From NCBI RefSeq assembly GCF_035593985.1, contig NZ_CP141587.1:930001-994000 (forward strand): DNA of 64,000 nt. Direction: 5' to 3'. Of the stretch, positions 7,057 to 17,062 are shown piece by piece. Position 1 is the stretch's first letter. The number at the start of each line of letters is the position of its first letter. Position numbers and translations under genes: made by a program. The DNA is from Sphingomonas sp. LY29. Lineage in GTDB: Bacteria; Pseudomonadota; Alphaproteobacteria; Sphingomonadales; Sphingomonadaceae. Under the pieces are notes generated by a model that did not search any database, had not been told where the DNA came from, and saw only the letters and a program-made list of their open reading frames with translations.

Positions 7057-8402
7057 GCGACGATTTCGACGAGCCGCGCCAGCGCGCGGTCCCCAGCGGC
7101 CGGACCGCGCGGATCACCCAGTTCGGGCGGCTAGCCGCCGGAGTCGGCGGCGGAATGCTGGCCGAGGGCGCGCGACGCCTTGCCGCGGGCGAGCGGCCGC
7201 GAATGGGTGACCTGTTGATGACACCCGCCAACTTCGCGCGGCTCGCCGACCGCCTGTCGCATCTTCGCGGGGCGGCGATGAAACTTGGCCAGATGATCTC
7301 GATGGACGCGGGCGACTTCCTGCCCGCCGAGCTGGCGCAATTGCTCTCGCGCCTGCGCGACAACGCGCACCACATGCCGCCGCAACAGCTTCAGCAGGTG
7401 TTGGCCGCGCAATGGGGCAAGGATTGGCGTACGCGCTTTGCCCGATTCGAGCCGCGCCCGATCGCCGCGGCGTCGATCGGACAGGTGCACCGCGCGCATA
7501 CGCATGACGGCCGGACGCTGGCGATCAAGGTCCAGTATCCGGGGGTCCGCCAGAGCATCGACAGCGACATCGACAATGTCGCGACCTTGTTGCGGGTGTC
7601 CGGCCTGCTCCCGGCCGAACTGAATATCGCGCCGTTGCTGGCGGAGGCGAAGACGCAGTTGGCCGAGGAAGCCGATTATGGCCGCGAAGGCGGGCAGATG
7701 ATGCGGTTTCACGCGCTGCTGGCCGACGATCCCGCCTTCGTCGTCCCGCGGATCGACGAGGAATTTACCACCGATACGGTGCTGGCGATGAGCTTCGTCG
7801 AGGGACGGCCGGTCGAGACTCTGGCCGATGCGCCGCAGGAAGAGCGCGACGCGGTGATGACCGGCCTGATCCGGCTGGTGCTGCGCGAATTGTTCGAGTT
7901 CGGGGTGATGCAGACGGATCCCAACTTCGCCAACTATCGCTACCAGCCCGAGACGCGAAAGCTGGTGCTGCTCGACTTCGGCGCGACGCGTGACATCGCC
8001 GCTTCCACGGCGGCGGGTTATCGGCGGCTGGTCGAGGCCGCGCTGGCTCAGGATCGCGAAGCCATTAGCACGGCAGCGCTCGACGCCGGGTTCGTCGCGC
8101 GGGGTGCGATCGACAACCATTCGGCGCGCATCGACCGGATGATCGAGGTCATCCTTGGCGAGCTTCACCGCCCCGGCCCGTTCGATTTTGGCACCCGCGC
8201 CTTCGTCGACACGTTGCGCGACCAGGGAATGGAGATCGCCGCCGACAAGGCAGCGTGGCACCTGCCCCCGGCCGACCTGTTGTTCGTCCAGCGCAAGATC
8301 AGCGGCACTGCGCTGCTTGCCGCGCGGCTGAAGGCGCGGGTCGACGTCCGAACGATCGCCCAGGACGTGCTCGGCGTGACGGAACCGGCTTCCCACCTCT
8401 AG
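7053..8402 (+). CDS. ABC1/AarF/UbiB-family atypical kinase
   Basis: A 449-residue protein from the GTG at 7053, which overlaps the DUF427 stop. The family motifs are present: MKLGQMIS (the KxGQ element that replaces the normal glycine-rich loop), IAAASIGQVHRA, the ATP-binding lysine in AIKVQYPG, the catalytic-loop-like MQTDPNFANY and the metal-binding LLDFGATRD. Members such as UbiB and COQ8 support ubiquinone synthesis as ATPases. This one lies away from ubi genes, so its target lipid pathway is not known. Length and motifs look intact. Confidence 0.88.
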   Translation: MSDDFDEPRQRAVPSGRTARITQFGRLAAGVGGGMLAEGARRLAAGERPRMGDLLMTPANFARLADRLSHLRGAAMKLGQMISMDAGDFLPAELAQLLSRLRDNAHHMPPQQLQQVLAAQWGKDWRTRFARFEPRPIAAASIGQVHRAHTHDGRTLAIKVQYPGVRQSIDSDIDNVATLLRVSGLLPAELNIAPLLAEAKTQLAEEADYGREGGQMMRFHALLADDPAFVVPRIDEEFTTDTVLAMSFVEGRPVETLADAPQEERDAVMTGLIRLVLRELFEFGVMQTDPNFANYRYQPETRKLVLLDFGATRDIAASTAAGYRRLVEAALAQDREAISTAALDAGFVARGAIDNHSARIDRMIEVILGELHRPGPFDFGTRAFVDTLRDQGMEIAADKAAWHLPPADLLFVQRKISGTALLAARLKARVDVRTIAQDVLGVTEPASHL

Positions 8403-8529
8403 GACGGACCGCCAATTTCCGGCTTCGCGGAACCAGTGCGGGGCCTCTGGCATTGCGACTAGGCGTATCGGCTTCGTGTGGCATTTGCTGTCGCCGAGCG
8501 CGCCTTTTTGCCGGACCTCCGGCAACCAC

Positions 8530-8973
8530 ATGTCGAAAGGGTCGAGTTTGCCCAGCGCCATCCACAATCGACGGGTCATCCACCCGCTCCACGCCATCCT
8601 GTTGGCATCGACCCTGCCCCTCTTCCTCGGCGCGCTGCTGAGCGACTGGGCCTACAACTCGTCGCAGCAAATCCAGTGGCTGAACTTCGCCGCGTGGCTG
8701 AACAGTGGCGCGCTGGTGTTCGCGGGCGCGGCGCTGCTGTGGGCGGTGATCGACTTCTTTCGGGCAGACGTGCGTCGCGACCGGCCGGCTGCGCTCTACC
8801 TCTTGGTCATGCTGACGACCTTCATCGTCGGCTTCATCGCCGCGCTGGTGCACAGCAAGGATGGCTGGGCGACGATGCCGGGCGGGCTGATCCTGTCGCT
8901 GATCACCTTCGTGCTTGCCGTGGTCGCGGTGTGGCTCGGCTTCTCCACCCTTCGTTCGGGAGCGCCGCGATGA
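8530..8973 (+). CDS. DUF2231-type integral membrane protein
   Basis: A 147-residue protein with four hydrophobic segments. RVIHPLHAILLASTLPLFLG after a short polar N-terminus, with LLSDWAY next, is the DUF2231 pattern. The ATG at 8530 is preferred over 8476 because similarity begins at MSKGSSLPSAIHNRRVIHP. The stop overlaps the start of the downstream sorbosone-dehydrogenase-like lipoprotein (ATGA). In other proteobacteria such membrane proteins also sit beside PQQ-type or sorbosone dehydrogenases, so it may be a partner in the cell envelope. That is inference. Confidence 0.8.
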   Translation: MSKGSSLPSAIHNRRVIHPLHAILLASTLPLFLGALLSDWAYNSSQQIQWLNFAAWLNSGALVFAGAALLWAVIDFFRADVRRDRPAALYLLVMLTTFIVGFIAALVHSKDGWATMPGGLILSLITFVLAVVAVWLGFSTLRSGAPR

Positions 8974-10259
8974 ACCGGACCCACCTGCTCACCCTTGCCG
9001 GAATGACCTTGGCGCTTGCCGCATGCGGAAGCGACCCGGCGGCCGACCAGTACGGCCCCAACCCCAACCTGCCCAAGCCGCATCGCGGGCTGTTGCCCAA
9101 CATGACGATCGCCGATCCCGCGGGTTGGGGCGACCGCCGTCCGACCGCGCCGGCGGGCTATACCGTCACCGCGATCGCCAACGACATGAAGATCCCGCGC
9201 CAGACGCTGGTGCTTCCCAATGGCGACATATTGGTCGCCGAAGGCAAGGGCGGCGGCGATGCCCCCGCGCTTCGGCCCAAGGACATGCTCGCCGGCTATT
9301 TCAAGAAGAAGGGCACCAGCTCGGTCAAGGGCGGCAACCAGTTGACGCTTCTGCGCGACGCCGATGGCGACGGCACCTACGAAGGGCGCTCGATCTTCGC
9401 CGAGAACCTCAACGCGCCTTACGGCCTCGCGCTGATCGGCAACCGCCTATTCGTCGCCAACCAGGACGAATTGGTCGAATTCGCCTACCAGCCTGGGCAG
9501 ACCCGTGCGCCGGGCCCGCCGCGGTCGGTCACCAAGCTTCCGGCCGAGATCAACCATCACTGGACCAAGGCGCTTGCCGCCAGCGCCGACGGCCGCTTCC
9601 TCTATGTCGGCAACGGCTCGAACAGCAATATCGGCGAGCGTGGCATGGCTGCGGAAGAAGAGCGCGCGATGGTGTGGGAAGTCGACGTCGCCACCGGCGC
9701 GCATCGCCGCTTCGCGACCGGGCTTCGCAACCCGACTGCGCTCGCGGTGCAGCCGGGTAGCGGGCAATTGTTCGCGGTGGTCAACGAGCGCGACGAACTG
9801 GGCGCCAACCTCGTCCCCGATTATCTGACCTCGGTTCGCGAAGGCGCTTTCTACGGCTGGCCCTACGCCTATTGGGGCCCCAACCCCGATCGGCGCGTGC
9901 AGCCGTTCAAGGAAGATATGGTCAGGAAGGCGGTTCGCCCGGACTATTCTCTGCAGTCGCATACCGCACCGCTGGGCCTGTCGTTCAGCAGCGCGGCGAT
10001 GGGTCCGCAGTTCGCCGACGGCGCGTTCGTCGGGATGCACGGCAGCTGGAACCGCGAGAAGCCGGTCGGCTACAAGGTCGTGTTCGTGCCGTTCCGCGGC
10101 GGTCGTCCCGCCGGTCCGCCGGTCGATTTCCTGGCCGGCTTCCAGGCCAACGGGAAGACGTTCGGGCGACCGGTCGGCGTGACCGTCGATCCGCGCGGCG
10201 CGCTGATCGTCGCGGACGATTTGTCCAACACCATCTGGCGCGTGACCCCGACCCGCTGA
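8970..10259 (+). CDS. L-sorbosone/PQQ-dependent sugar dehydrogenase family lipoprotein
   Basis: A 429-residue protein. A lipoprotein signal (LTLAGMTLALAAC, cysteine at 19) places it on the periplasmic side of a membrane. The rest fits the six-bladed beta-propeller of sorbosone/soluble-glucose-dehydrogenase-like proteins: PNGDILVAEGKGGG, LNAPYGLALIGNRLFVANQD, GLRNPTALAVQPG, and GAFYGWPYAYWG with MHGSWNREKPVGYKVVF. The family oxidises sugars or aldoses using PQQ in characterised members, but substrate and cofactor are not shown here. It is co-translated with the DUF2231 gene. Confidence 0.85.
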   Translation: MNRTHLLTLAGMTLALAACGSDPAADQYGPNPNLPKPHRGLLPNMTIADPAGWGDRRPTAPAGYTVTAIANDMKIPRQTLVLPNGDILVAEGKGGGDAPALRPKDMLAGYFKKKGTSSVKGGNQLTLLRDADGDGTYEGRSIFAENLNAPYGLALIGNRLFVANQDELVEFAYQPGQTRAPGPPRSVTKLPAEINHHWTKALAASADGRFLYVGNGSNSNIGERGMAAEEERAMVWEVDVATGAHRRFATGLRNPTALAVQPGSGQLFAVVNERDELGANLVPDYLTSVREGAFYGWPYAYWGPNPDRRVQPFKEDMVRKAVRPDYSLQSHTAPLGLSFSSAAMGPQFADGAFVGMHGSWNREKPVGYKVVFVPFRGGRPAGPPVDFLAGFQANGKTFGRPVGVTVDPRGALIVADDLSNTIWRVTPTR

Positions 10260-10262
10260 CGC

Positions 10263-10285
10263 ATCGCCCATTGCAGTTGGGCGAT
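10263..10285 (+). terminator. Perfect hairpin after the sorbosone-dehydrogenase-like gene
   Basis: ATCGCCCA (10263-10270) and TGGGCGAT (10278-10285) form an 8-bp perfect stem with a 7-base loop, four bases after the stop codon. No T-run follows, so it is a weak terminator, a 3'-end stabilising hairpin or a protein site ahead of the ABC ATPase gene. Confidence 0.4.
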
Positions 10286-10337
10286 AGTTGGTGAACCCTG
10301 CCATTCCTCATACCGAGTGCATGGCAGGGAGAGTGCG

Positions 10338-11420
<1,083 letters not shown>

Positions 11421-11453
11421 CCCAGTGTGACCAAAAAGTGACTTGCCGCGCTT

Positions 11454-11473
11454 CGATGTAACCGGTTACATCG
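11454..11473. promoter_or_regulatory. Perfect 20-bp palindrome: LacI-family operator
   Basis: CGATGTAACCGGTTACATCG is a perfect 20-bp palindrome with the central CG typical of LacI/GalR operators. It lies 75 bases before the LacI-family gene, so autoregulation plus control of the downstream receptor and hydrolases is likely. A weak -35-like TTGCCG at 11443 places the operator over the promoter. I found no second copy in the window by eye. Confidence 0.8.
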
Positions 11474-11547
11474 ACGGCGCCGGATGATTGGTCCGGCGTG
11501 CAGATCGACCAGCGGCAACAGATCGCGGCGATCCAGGAGAGGGCGCG

Positions 11548-12600
11548 ATGGCTACCATCCGCGATGTGGCGAGCAAGGCTGGCGTGTCGGTCGCATCGGC
11601 GTCGCGTGCGCTCAACGATCATGACAATGTCACGCCCGCCACGCGTGCGAAGGTTCGGGCGGCCGCGGCCGCGCTTCGCTACGTCCCCCATTCAGGCGCG
11701 CGCAGCCTGACTCGGCAAAAGGCCGATGCGGTCGGCGTTGTACTGCCCGACCTGTTCGGCGAATTCTTCAGCGAGCTTATCCGCGGCATCGACCGCGTCG
11801 CGCATGCCAGCGGATTGCAACTGTTGCTCAGCAACATGCACGGCAACCCGCTCGAGGCGGCGAATGCGGTGCGCACGATGCGCGGACGTGTCGACGGCCT
11901 GCTGGTGATGACCCCCGACCTCGATCGCGCGAACCTGTTCGATGCGCTCGGGCCCGGACAGCCGGCGGTGATGATCAACAGCCACTTGCCCTCGCCCGGC
12001 ATTGCCTCGGTCGGAATCGACAATCGCGGCGCCGCCAAGACGATGACCGGCCATCTGGTCGAGCGCGGCTATCGCCGCATCGCCTTCGTGTCGGGGCCGC
12101 GGCACAATCGCGATTCGATGGACCGCCAAGCCGGGTTTCGCGAGGCGATGGCCGCGCTGACCGGCGAGCGCGATCCGATCGTCATCCCTGGCGACTTCAG
12201 CGAAAGCAGCGGCGCCGAGGCGGCGCGCCTGCTGATCGCGGGGCGGCTTCCGGTCGATGCGATCTTCTGCGCCAACGACATGATGGCCGTCGGCTGTGCG
12301 GCGGTGCTCGCCGACGCGGGCATCGCGATTGGCGAGACCGTTGGGGTCGCGGGCTTCGACGATATTCCGATCGCGCATTATGTCGCGCCTTCGTTGACGA
12401 CGATGAACGCGCGCATTGCCCAGCTTGGCGCCGCGGCGATGACCAAGCTGATCGCGCTGATGAACGGCGACGACGACGCGCGGGCGCCGACGATTTTGTC
12501 ACCCACCCTGGTCACGCGCCATTCGACGCTGCGCGAGCCAGCCACCACTCCAAGTCACGATCAATCAGAACATAATTTCAAAGAGGGGATGCCGTCATGA
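11548..12600 (+). CDS. LacI-family transcriptional regulator
   Basis: A 350-residue regulator. The N-terminal helix-turn-helix reads TIRDVASKAGVSVASASRAL, with the hinge LRYVPHSGARSL. A periplasmic-binding-protein-like sugar-sensing domain follows (ADAVGVVLPDLFGEFFSELI to IPIAHYVAPSLTTM). The ATG at 11548 follows AGGAGAGGG, and an earlier in-frame start at 11488 would add unrelated sequence. The end is unusual: the C-terminus extends as TPSHDQSEHNFKEGMPS so that its TGA overlaps the ATG of the TonB receptor. Regulator and receptor are therefore translationally coupled. Confidence 0.92.
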   Translation: MATIRDVASKAGVSVASASRALNDHDNVTPATRAKVRAAAAALRYVPHSGARSLTRQKADAVGVVLPDLFGEFFSELIRGIDRVAHASGLQLLLSNMHGNPLEAANAVRTMRGRVDGLLVMTPDLDRANLFDALGPGQPAVMINSHLPSPGIASVGIDNRGAAKTMTGHLVERGYRRIAFVSGPRHNRDSMDRQAGFREAMAALTGERDPIVIPGDFSESSGAEAARLLIAGRLPVDAIFCANDMMAVGCAAVLADAGIAIGETVGVAGFDDIPIAHYVAPSLTTMNARIAQLGAAAMTKLIALMNGDDDARAPTILSPTLVTRHSTLREPATTPSHDQSEHNFKEGMPS

Positions 12601-15560
12601 CGACTTCACATCGACCGGCGCTGATGCGCGCACTGCTGCTCGGCGTCTCCGCCGTCACCATGACCACGATGGTCGCGGCTCCTGCCGCCGCGCAGACCAG
12701 CACCGGCACCATCGCCGGCCGGGTCACCGACGCATCGGGCGCACCGGTCGCGGGCGCGGTGGTGTCGGCGGTCAATGCGGGCACGGGGCAGACGTCGAAC
12801 ACCACTACCGACGCCAATGGCAGCTACGTGCTCGCCGGTCTTCGTCCGGCCAACTACACGATCCGCACGACGGTCGGCGGCGCCACCGTCGAGCGCCAGT
12901 TCGCAGCGGAAATCGGTCGGCGTTCGACGCTCGACCTGTCGCCGGACGCAGTCGTCGCCGCCGATCCCGCCGCGCCGGCGGGGGCCGTGTCGTCGGGCGG
13001 CGAAGTCGTCGTGACGGGACGCCGCCTCGCCGAAGTGAAAACCAGCGAAGTCGCAACCAACGTCAGCCAGGAGCAGATCCGCTCGCTGCCGCAGACCGAC
13101 CGCAACTTCCTGAGCTTTGCCAAGCTGGCGCCGGGCGTCACCTACAACGACAGCGAAACCGACAAGGAAGTGCGTTCGGGCGCATCGACCGCGGCGGGCG
13201 TCAACGTCTTCATCGACGGCACCAGCATCAAGAACCAGATCCTCGACAGCGGTGTCGCGGGCCAGGAAAATTCGCGCGGCAACCCGTTCGGCCAGATCGC
13301 TGTGCAGGAATTCCGCGTCCTCACGCAGAACTTCAAGGCCGAATATGAGCAGGCGTCGGCGGCCGTCATCGTCGCCGCGACCAAGTCGGGCACCAACGAA
13401 TTCCATGGCGAGGTCTTCGGCCAGTACACCGGGAAGGGATTGTCCAAGCAGGACGTGTTCACTGAGCGGCGCGGACAGCCCGAGCCGGAGTTCAAGCGCA
13501 AGCAATATGGCGTCGCGCTCGGCGGCCCGATCATCAAGGACCGCCTGTTCTTCTTCGGCGCTTACGAAGGCAACGACCAGAACCGCGCGTTCAACGTCGC
13601 GCTCGGCAATCGCTCGCCCGAGAATCTCGCGCGCTTCGGTGAATATGAAGGGTCGTTCGTCAGCCCGTTCCGCGGCGACTTCTACTTCGGCAAGCTGACC
13701 GGGATCGCCGGCGATCACACGATCGACCTCAGCTATTCGCGCCGCAAGGAAAGCGACATCCAGGGCTTTGGCGGCCAGACCGCCTTCACCGCCGCCGAGA
13801 ACAAGATCAACATCGTCGACACCTACAACGGCAAGTGGACGTGGCGCGGCGACAGCTTCATCAACGAATTCGACGTCAACTATCTGAAATATGCGTTCAA
13901 TCCGACCTCGCTGAACCCCGACGATCCCAGCTTCGACTACCAGGGCGTCATTACGTTCGGCGGCAAGGATTCGACCCAGCGCCTCGTCCAGAAAAGCTTT
14001 ACCGCGCGCAACGACTTCACCTTTACCGGCGTCGAGGGTCACACGATCAAGGCCGGCGTGAAGCTTGCCAACCACAGCTACGACTTCAACAAGTCGTTCT
14101 TCGCCCAACCGCGCTACTTCTTCCGCAACGATACGCGCAACACCCCCGGCACCGGCGACGACCTTACCTTCGACTTCCCGGCCGAGGCACGCCTTGGCAC
14201 CGGCGATCCGAACATCCGCGCGCTGAACACCGCGATCGGCCTGTACATCCAGGACGACTGGCAGGTGACCGACAAGCTGGAGCTCAATCTCGGCCTGCGC
14301 TGGGATTACGAGAGCAACATGTTCAACAACAATTACCGCACGCCCGACGCCGCCGTGGCGGCGCTACGCGGCCTTACGCCGACCGACTATTTCGATCCCG
14401 ACGACTACATCACCGACGGAAATGATCGCAAACCGTTCCTGGGCATGTTCCAGCCGCGCATCGGCTTCAGCTATGACCTGTTCGGCAATCGCGACACGGT
14501 GATCTTCGGCGGTTACGGCCGCTATTTCGATCGTAATGTGTTCAACAACACGCTCGATGAGCGTTTCCGCCTGCAGTATGACACCGGCGTCTTCTACTTC
14601 TCGCAGGACGGCCAGCCGCGTGATGGCAATCCGACCGTGCGGTGGGATCCGCGCTACCTGACGCGCGAGGGACTGCTCGAGCTTCGGGCGACCGACGCGA
14701 CCGGCCTTCCCGAATTGTTCGCGGTCAAGAACGACGCGCGTCCGCCGCGTACCGACCAGTTCAGCCTGGGCGTTCGCCAGCGCTTCGGCGAGTGGCAGGC
14801 CTCGGCCACCGGAAGCTATATCCGCGGCAAGAACGGCTACACGCACCTGTTCGCGACGCGGCGTGCGGACAATGGCGATTGCTGCGACACGGCGGTCGCG
14901 CGTGCCAACGGCTTCGGCAACGTCCTGATCGGAGCGGACGAACTCGATACCCGCTACAAGGCGATCTACCTGACGCTCGACAAGCCCTACACGCGGACGT
15001 CGGGTTGGGGCTTCGGGGTCGCCTACACGCTGGCGGAATCGGAGCAGAACGGAAACGACCTGTTCAGCCTCGATAAGGCGACGCCGGACGAATACGGCTT
15101 CCGGCCCAAGCCCGGCGACGAACGTCACCGGCTGGTCCTGAACGGCATTCTCGACCTTCCGGCGGGATTCAAGATTTCGACCTTGAGCCAGTTCGGAAGC
15201 GGCGCGGCGTTCCAGGTGTTCGACGCCCGCAACGGCGGCGGGATCAACGAGCGCGAGATCACGTCCTTCTACCCGGTCAAGAATTGCATCAAGGGCGTCT
15301 TCGCCTTCTGCGAAGTCAACGTGACGGTGGAAAACAACATCCGCGTCTTCGGCGATGCGACCATCAACGTCGCGGTCGATTTCCTGAACGTCTTCAACAA
15401 CAAGAACTACGGCGGATGGGACGGTTATCTGGGCAATCGCAACTATGCGATCACCACCGACTTCCTTGCCCCGGAAGACGGTTCGATCGAGTTGCTGAAG
15501 CCGAACAACCTGCAGACCCTGCCGCGCCGCATTCAGCTGCGCGCAGGCTTCCGCTTCTAG
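12597..15560 (+). CDS. TonB-dependent receptor, Oar-like with carboxypeptidase-regulatory-like domain
   Basis: A 987-residue outer-membrane protein. Residues 1-33 are a signal peptide ending APAAAQ. TSTGTIAGRVTDASGAPVAGA begins a carboxypeptidase-regulatory-like domain (about 35-115). A plug follows (about 140-260, VVVTGRRLAEVKTSEVATNV), then a long beta-barrel ending RIQLRAGFRF with the terminal phenylalanine expected of barrel proteins. Oar-like receptors import or bind large substrates. Position between a sugar-type LacI regulator and glycoside hydrolases suggests an oligosaccharide. A strong terminator follows, so the receptor may be expressed more than the downstream genes. Confidence 0.9.
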   Translation: MTTSHRPALMRALLLGVSAVTMTTMVAAPAAAQTSTGTIAGRVTDASGAPVAGAVVSAVNAGTGQTSNTTTDANGSYVLAGLRPANYTIRTTVGGATVERQFAAEIGRRSTLDLSPDAVVAADPAAPAGAVSSGGEVVVTGRRLAEVKTSEVATNVSQEQIRSLPQTDRNFLSFAKLAPGVTYNDSETDKEVRSGASTAAGVNVFIDGTSIKNQILDSGVAGQENSRGNPFGQIAVQEFRVLTQNFKAEYEQASAAVIVAATKSGTNEFHGEVFGQYTGKGLSKQDVFTERRGQPEPEFKRKQYGVALGGPIIKDRLFFFGAYEGNDQNRAFNVALGNRSPENLARFGEYEGSFVSPFRGDFYFGKLTGIAGDHTIDLSYSRRKESDIQGFGGQTAFTAAENKINIVDTYNGKWTWRGDSFINEFDVNYLKYAFNPTSLNPDDPSFDYQGVITFGGKDSTQRLVQKSFTARNDFTFTGVEGHTIKAGVKLANHSYDFNKSFFAQPRYFFRNDTRNTPGTGDDLTFDFPAEARLGTGDPNIRALNTAIGLYIQDDWQVTDKLELNLGLRWDYESNMFNNNYRTPDAAVAALRGLTPTDYFDPDDYITDGNDRKPFLGMFQPRIGFSYDLFGNRDTVIFGGYGRYFDRNVFNNTLDERFRLQYDTGVFYFSQDGQPRDGNPTVRWDPRYLTREGLLELRATDATGLPELFAVKNDARPPRTDQFSLGVRQRFGEWQASATGSYIRGKNGYTHLFATRRADNGDCCDTAVARANGFGNVLIGADELDTRYKAIYLTLDKPYTRTSGWGFGVAYTLAESEQNGNDLFSLDKATPDEYGFRPKPGDERHRLVLNGILDLPAGFKISTLSQFGSGAAFQVFDARNGGGINEREITSFYPVKNCIKGVFAFCEVNVTVENNIRVFGDATINVAVDFLNVFNNKNYGGWDGYLGNRNYAITTDFLAPEDGSIELLKPNNLQTLPRRIQLRAGFRF

Positions 15561-15572
15561 CATCCCCCTTGT

Positions 15573-15610
15573 CCCCGCGCCGCCACCACGGGCGGCGCGG
15601 GGATTGTTTC
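15573..15610 (+). terminator. GC-rich terminator after the TonB receptor
   Basis: CCCCGCGCCGCC (15573-15584) and GGCGGCGCGGGG (15591-15602) form a perfect 12-bp stem with a 6-base loop, followed by ATTGTTT. It sits between the receptor and the glucoamylase-like gene 35 bases later, so it probably attenuates rather than isolates the downstream genes. Confidence 0.8.
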
Positions 15611-15637
15611 ACCGGGGGGTGTCGGAGCGTATGATCA

Positions 15638-17062
15638 ATGTGGACAAGACGAGAATTCCAAGCGGGCGTCGCCGCGGCCGGACTGGGCGCGTTCGCGTCA
15701 GGCTGCGCAACGGTGGGTTCGACCGGAACGCCGGTCGGCGGCTTTTCGCTCGACGACCTTGAGCGGCGGACGTTTCAGTGGTTCTGGGACACCGCCAACC
15801 CGGTCAACGGGCTCGTGCCAGACCGCTGGCCGACCAAGAGCTTTTCGTCGATCGCCGCAGTCGGCTTCGGGCTGACCGCTTATCCGATCGGCGTCGAGCG
15901 CGGATGGGTGTCGCGGGGGGACGCGCGCGCTCGCACGCTGACGACGCTGCGCTTCTTCGCCGGCCTGCCGCAAGGGCCGCAGGCGGCGGGCGTCGCGGGG
16001 CACAAAGGCTTCTTCTACCACTTCCTCGACATGGACACCGGCCACCGGTTCAAGACGACCGAGCTGTCGTCGATCGACACGGTTCTGTTCCTGGGCGGCG
16101 CGCTGTTCGCCGCGCAATATTTCGACGGCGCCGACCGCGAGGAGGCTGAAATTCGCCGGCTCGCGAACCAGCTCAACGATGCGGTCGATTGGCGCTGGAT
16201 GCTCGGCAAGGGCCCGTTCGTATCGATGGGCTGGAAGCCCGAGGACGATTTCATCGCCAGCCAGTGGGACCAGTATAACGAAGCCACCCTGCTCTACGTC
16301 CTCGCGCTGGGAAGCCGCACCCACGCGATCTCGCCCGACATCTGGACGCGCTACACCGCCCAGTTCGACAAGAGCTGGGGCGACAAGTGGGGCGAGCGGC
16401 ACCTGTTCTTCCCGCCGCACTTCGGTCACCAGTACAGTCACGTCTGGGTCGACTTCCGCGGCATTCGCGACCCGTGGCTGCGATCAACGGGCCTCGACCT
16501 GTTCGAGAACAGCCGCCGCGCGACGCGGGCGCAGCGCAACTACGCCATCGCCAATCCCAAGCGCTGGGCGGGTTATGATGGCGAGGTTTGGGGCCTGACC
16601 GCCTGCGACGGCCCCGGCGATTTCAAGCTGACCATCGACGGCACCGAACGAGAATTCTTTAGCTATTCCGCGCGCGGTCCCGACGACCGCGACGACGGGA
16701 CGATCGCCCCGACCGCAATGGCTGCGTCGATCGCGTTCGAGCCCGAACTGGTGCGCGCCGGACTGGCGGCGATGCAGCGGCGCTATGGCCCAGCCATTTA
16801 CGGGCAATACGGTTTCCTCGACAGCTTCAATCCGACACTGCGCGATCCGGCGCAGGTACCGACGTTGCTGCACGGGCGGGTCATTGCCGGCACCTGCTGG
16901 GTCGATGGCGACTACCTTGGCATCGACCAGGGCCCGATCATCGCCATGATCGCCAACGAGCGCGACAGTTTCGTGTGGGAGCGGATGAAGCGCTGCCGCC
17001 CGATCGTCGACGGGCTGAAGCGCGCGGGCTTTGCCGGCGGCTGGCTGGACCGGGCTGCATGA
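15638..17062 (+). CDS. Glucoamylase-like (PF10091/GH144-type) exported lipoprotein, probable beta-glucanase
   Basis: A 474-residue protein. The N-terminus TRREFQAGVAAAGLGAFASGC carries a twin-arginine motif and a lipobox with Cys at about 23. The rest resembles the glucoamylase-domain family, an (alpha/alpha)6 toroid: LERRTFQWFWDTANPVNGLV, FFYHFLDMDTGHRF, ELSSIDTVLFLGGALFA, SQWDQYNEATLLYVLALGS and the end region RVIAGTCWVDGDYLGIDQGP. Characterised members of GH144 hydrolyse beta-1,2-glucan, but related proteins differ in specificity. It is co-translated with the next gene, a sugar-binding lipoprotein, so products likely feed the ABC importer. Confidence 0.82.
   Translation: MWTRREFQAGVAAAGLGAFASGCATVGSTGTPVGGFSLDDLERRTFQWFWDTANPVNGLVPDRWPTKSFSSIAAVGFGLTAYPIGVERGWVSRGDARARTLTTLRFFAGLPQGPQAAGVAGHKGFFYHFLDMDTGHRFKTTELSSIDTVLFLGGALFAAQYFDGADREEAEIRRLANQLNDAVDWRWMLGKGPFVSMGWKPEDDFIASQWDQYNEATLLYVLALGSRTHAISPDIWTRYTAQFDKSWGDKWGERHLFFPPHFGHQYSHVWVDFRGIRDPWLRSTGLDLFENSRRATRAQRNYAIANPKRWAGYDGEVWGLTACDGPGDFKLTIDGTEREFFSYSARGPDDRDDGTIAPTAMAASIAFEPELVRAGLAAMQRRYGPAIYGQYGFLDSFNPTLRDPAQVPTLLHGRVIAGTCWVDGDYLGIDQGPIIAMIANERDSFVWERMKRCRPIVDGLKRAGFAGGWLDRAA

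Noticed and set aside
12606..14108. 500-codon minus-strand frame opposite the TonB receptor
   Set aside because: It is a low-complexity shadow caused by high G+C. The receptor frame is unmistakable.
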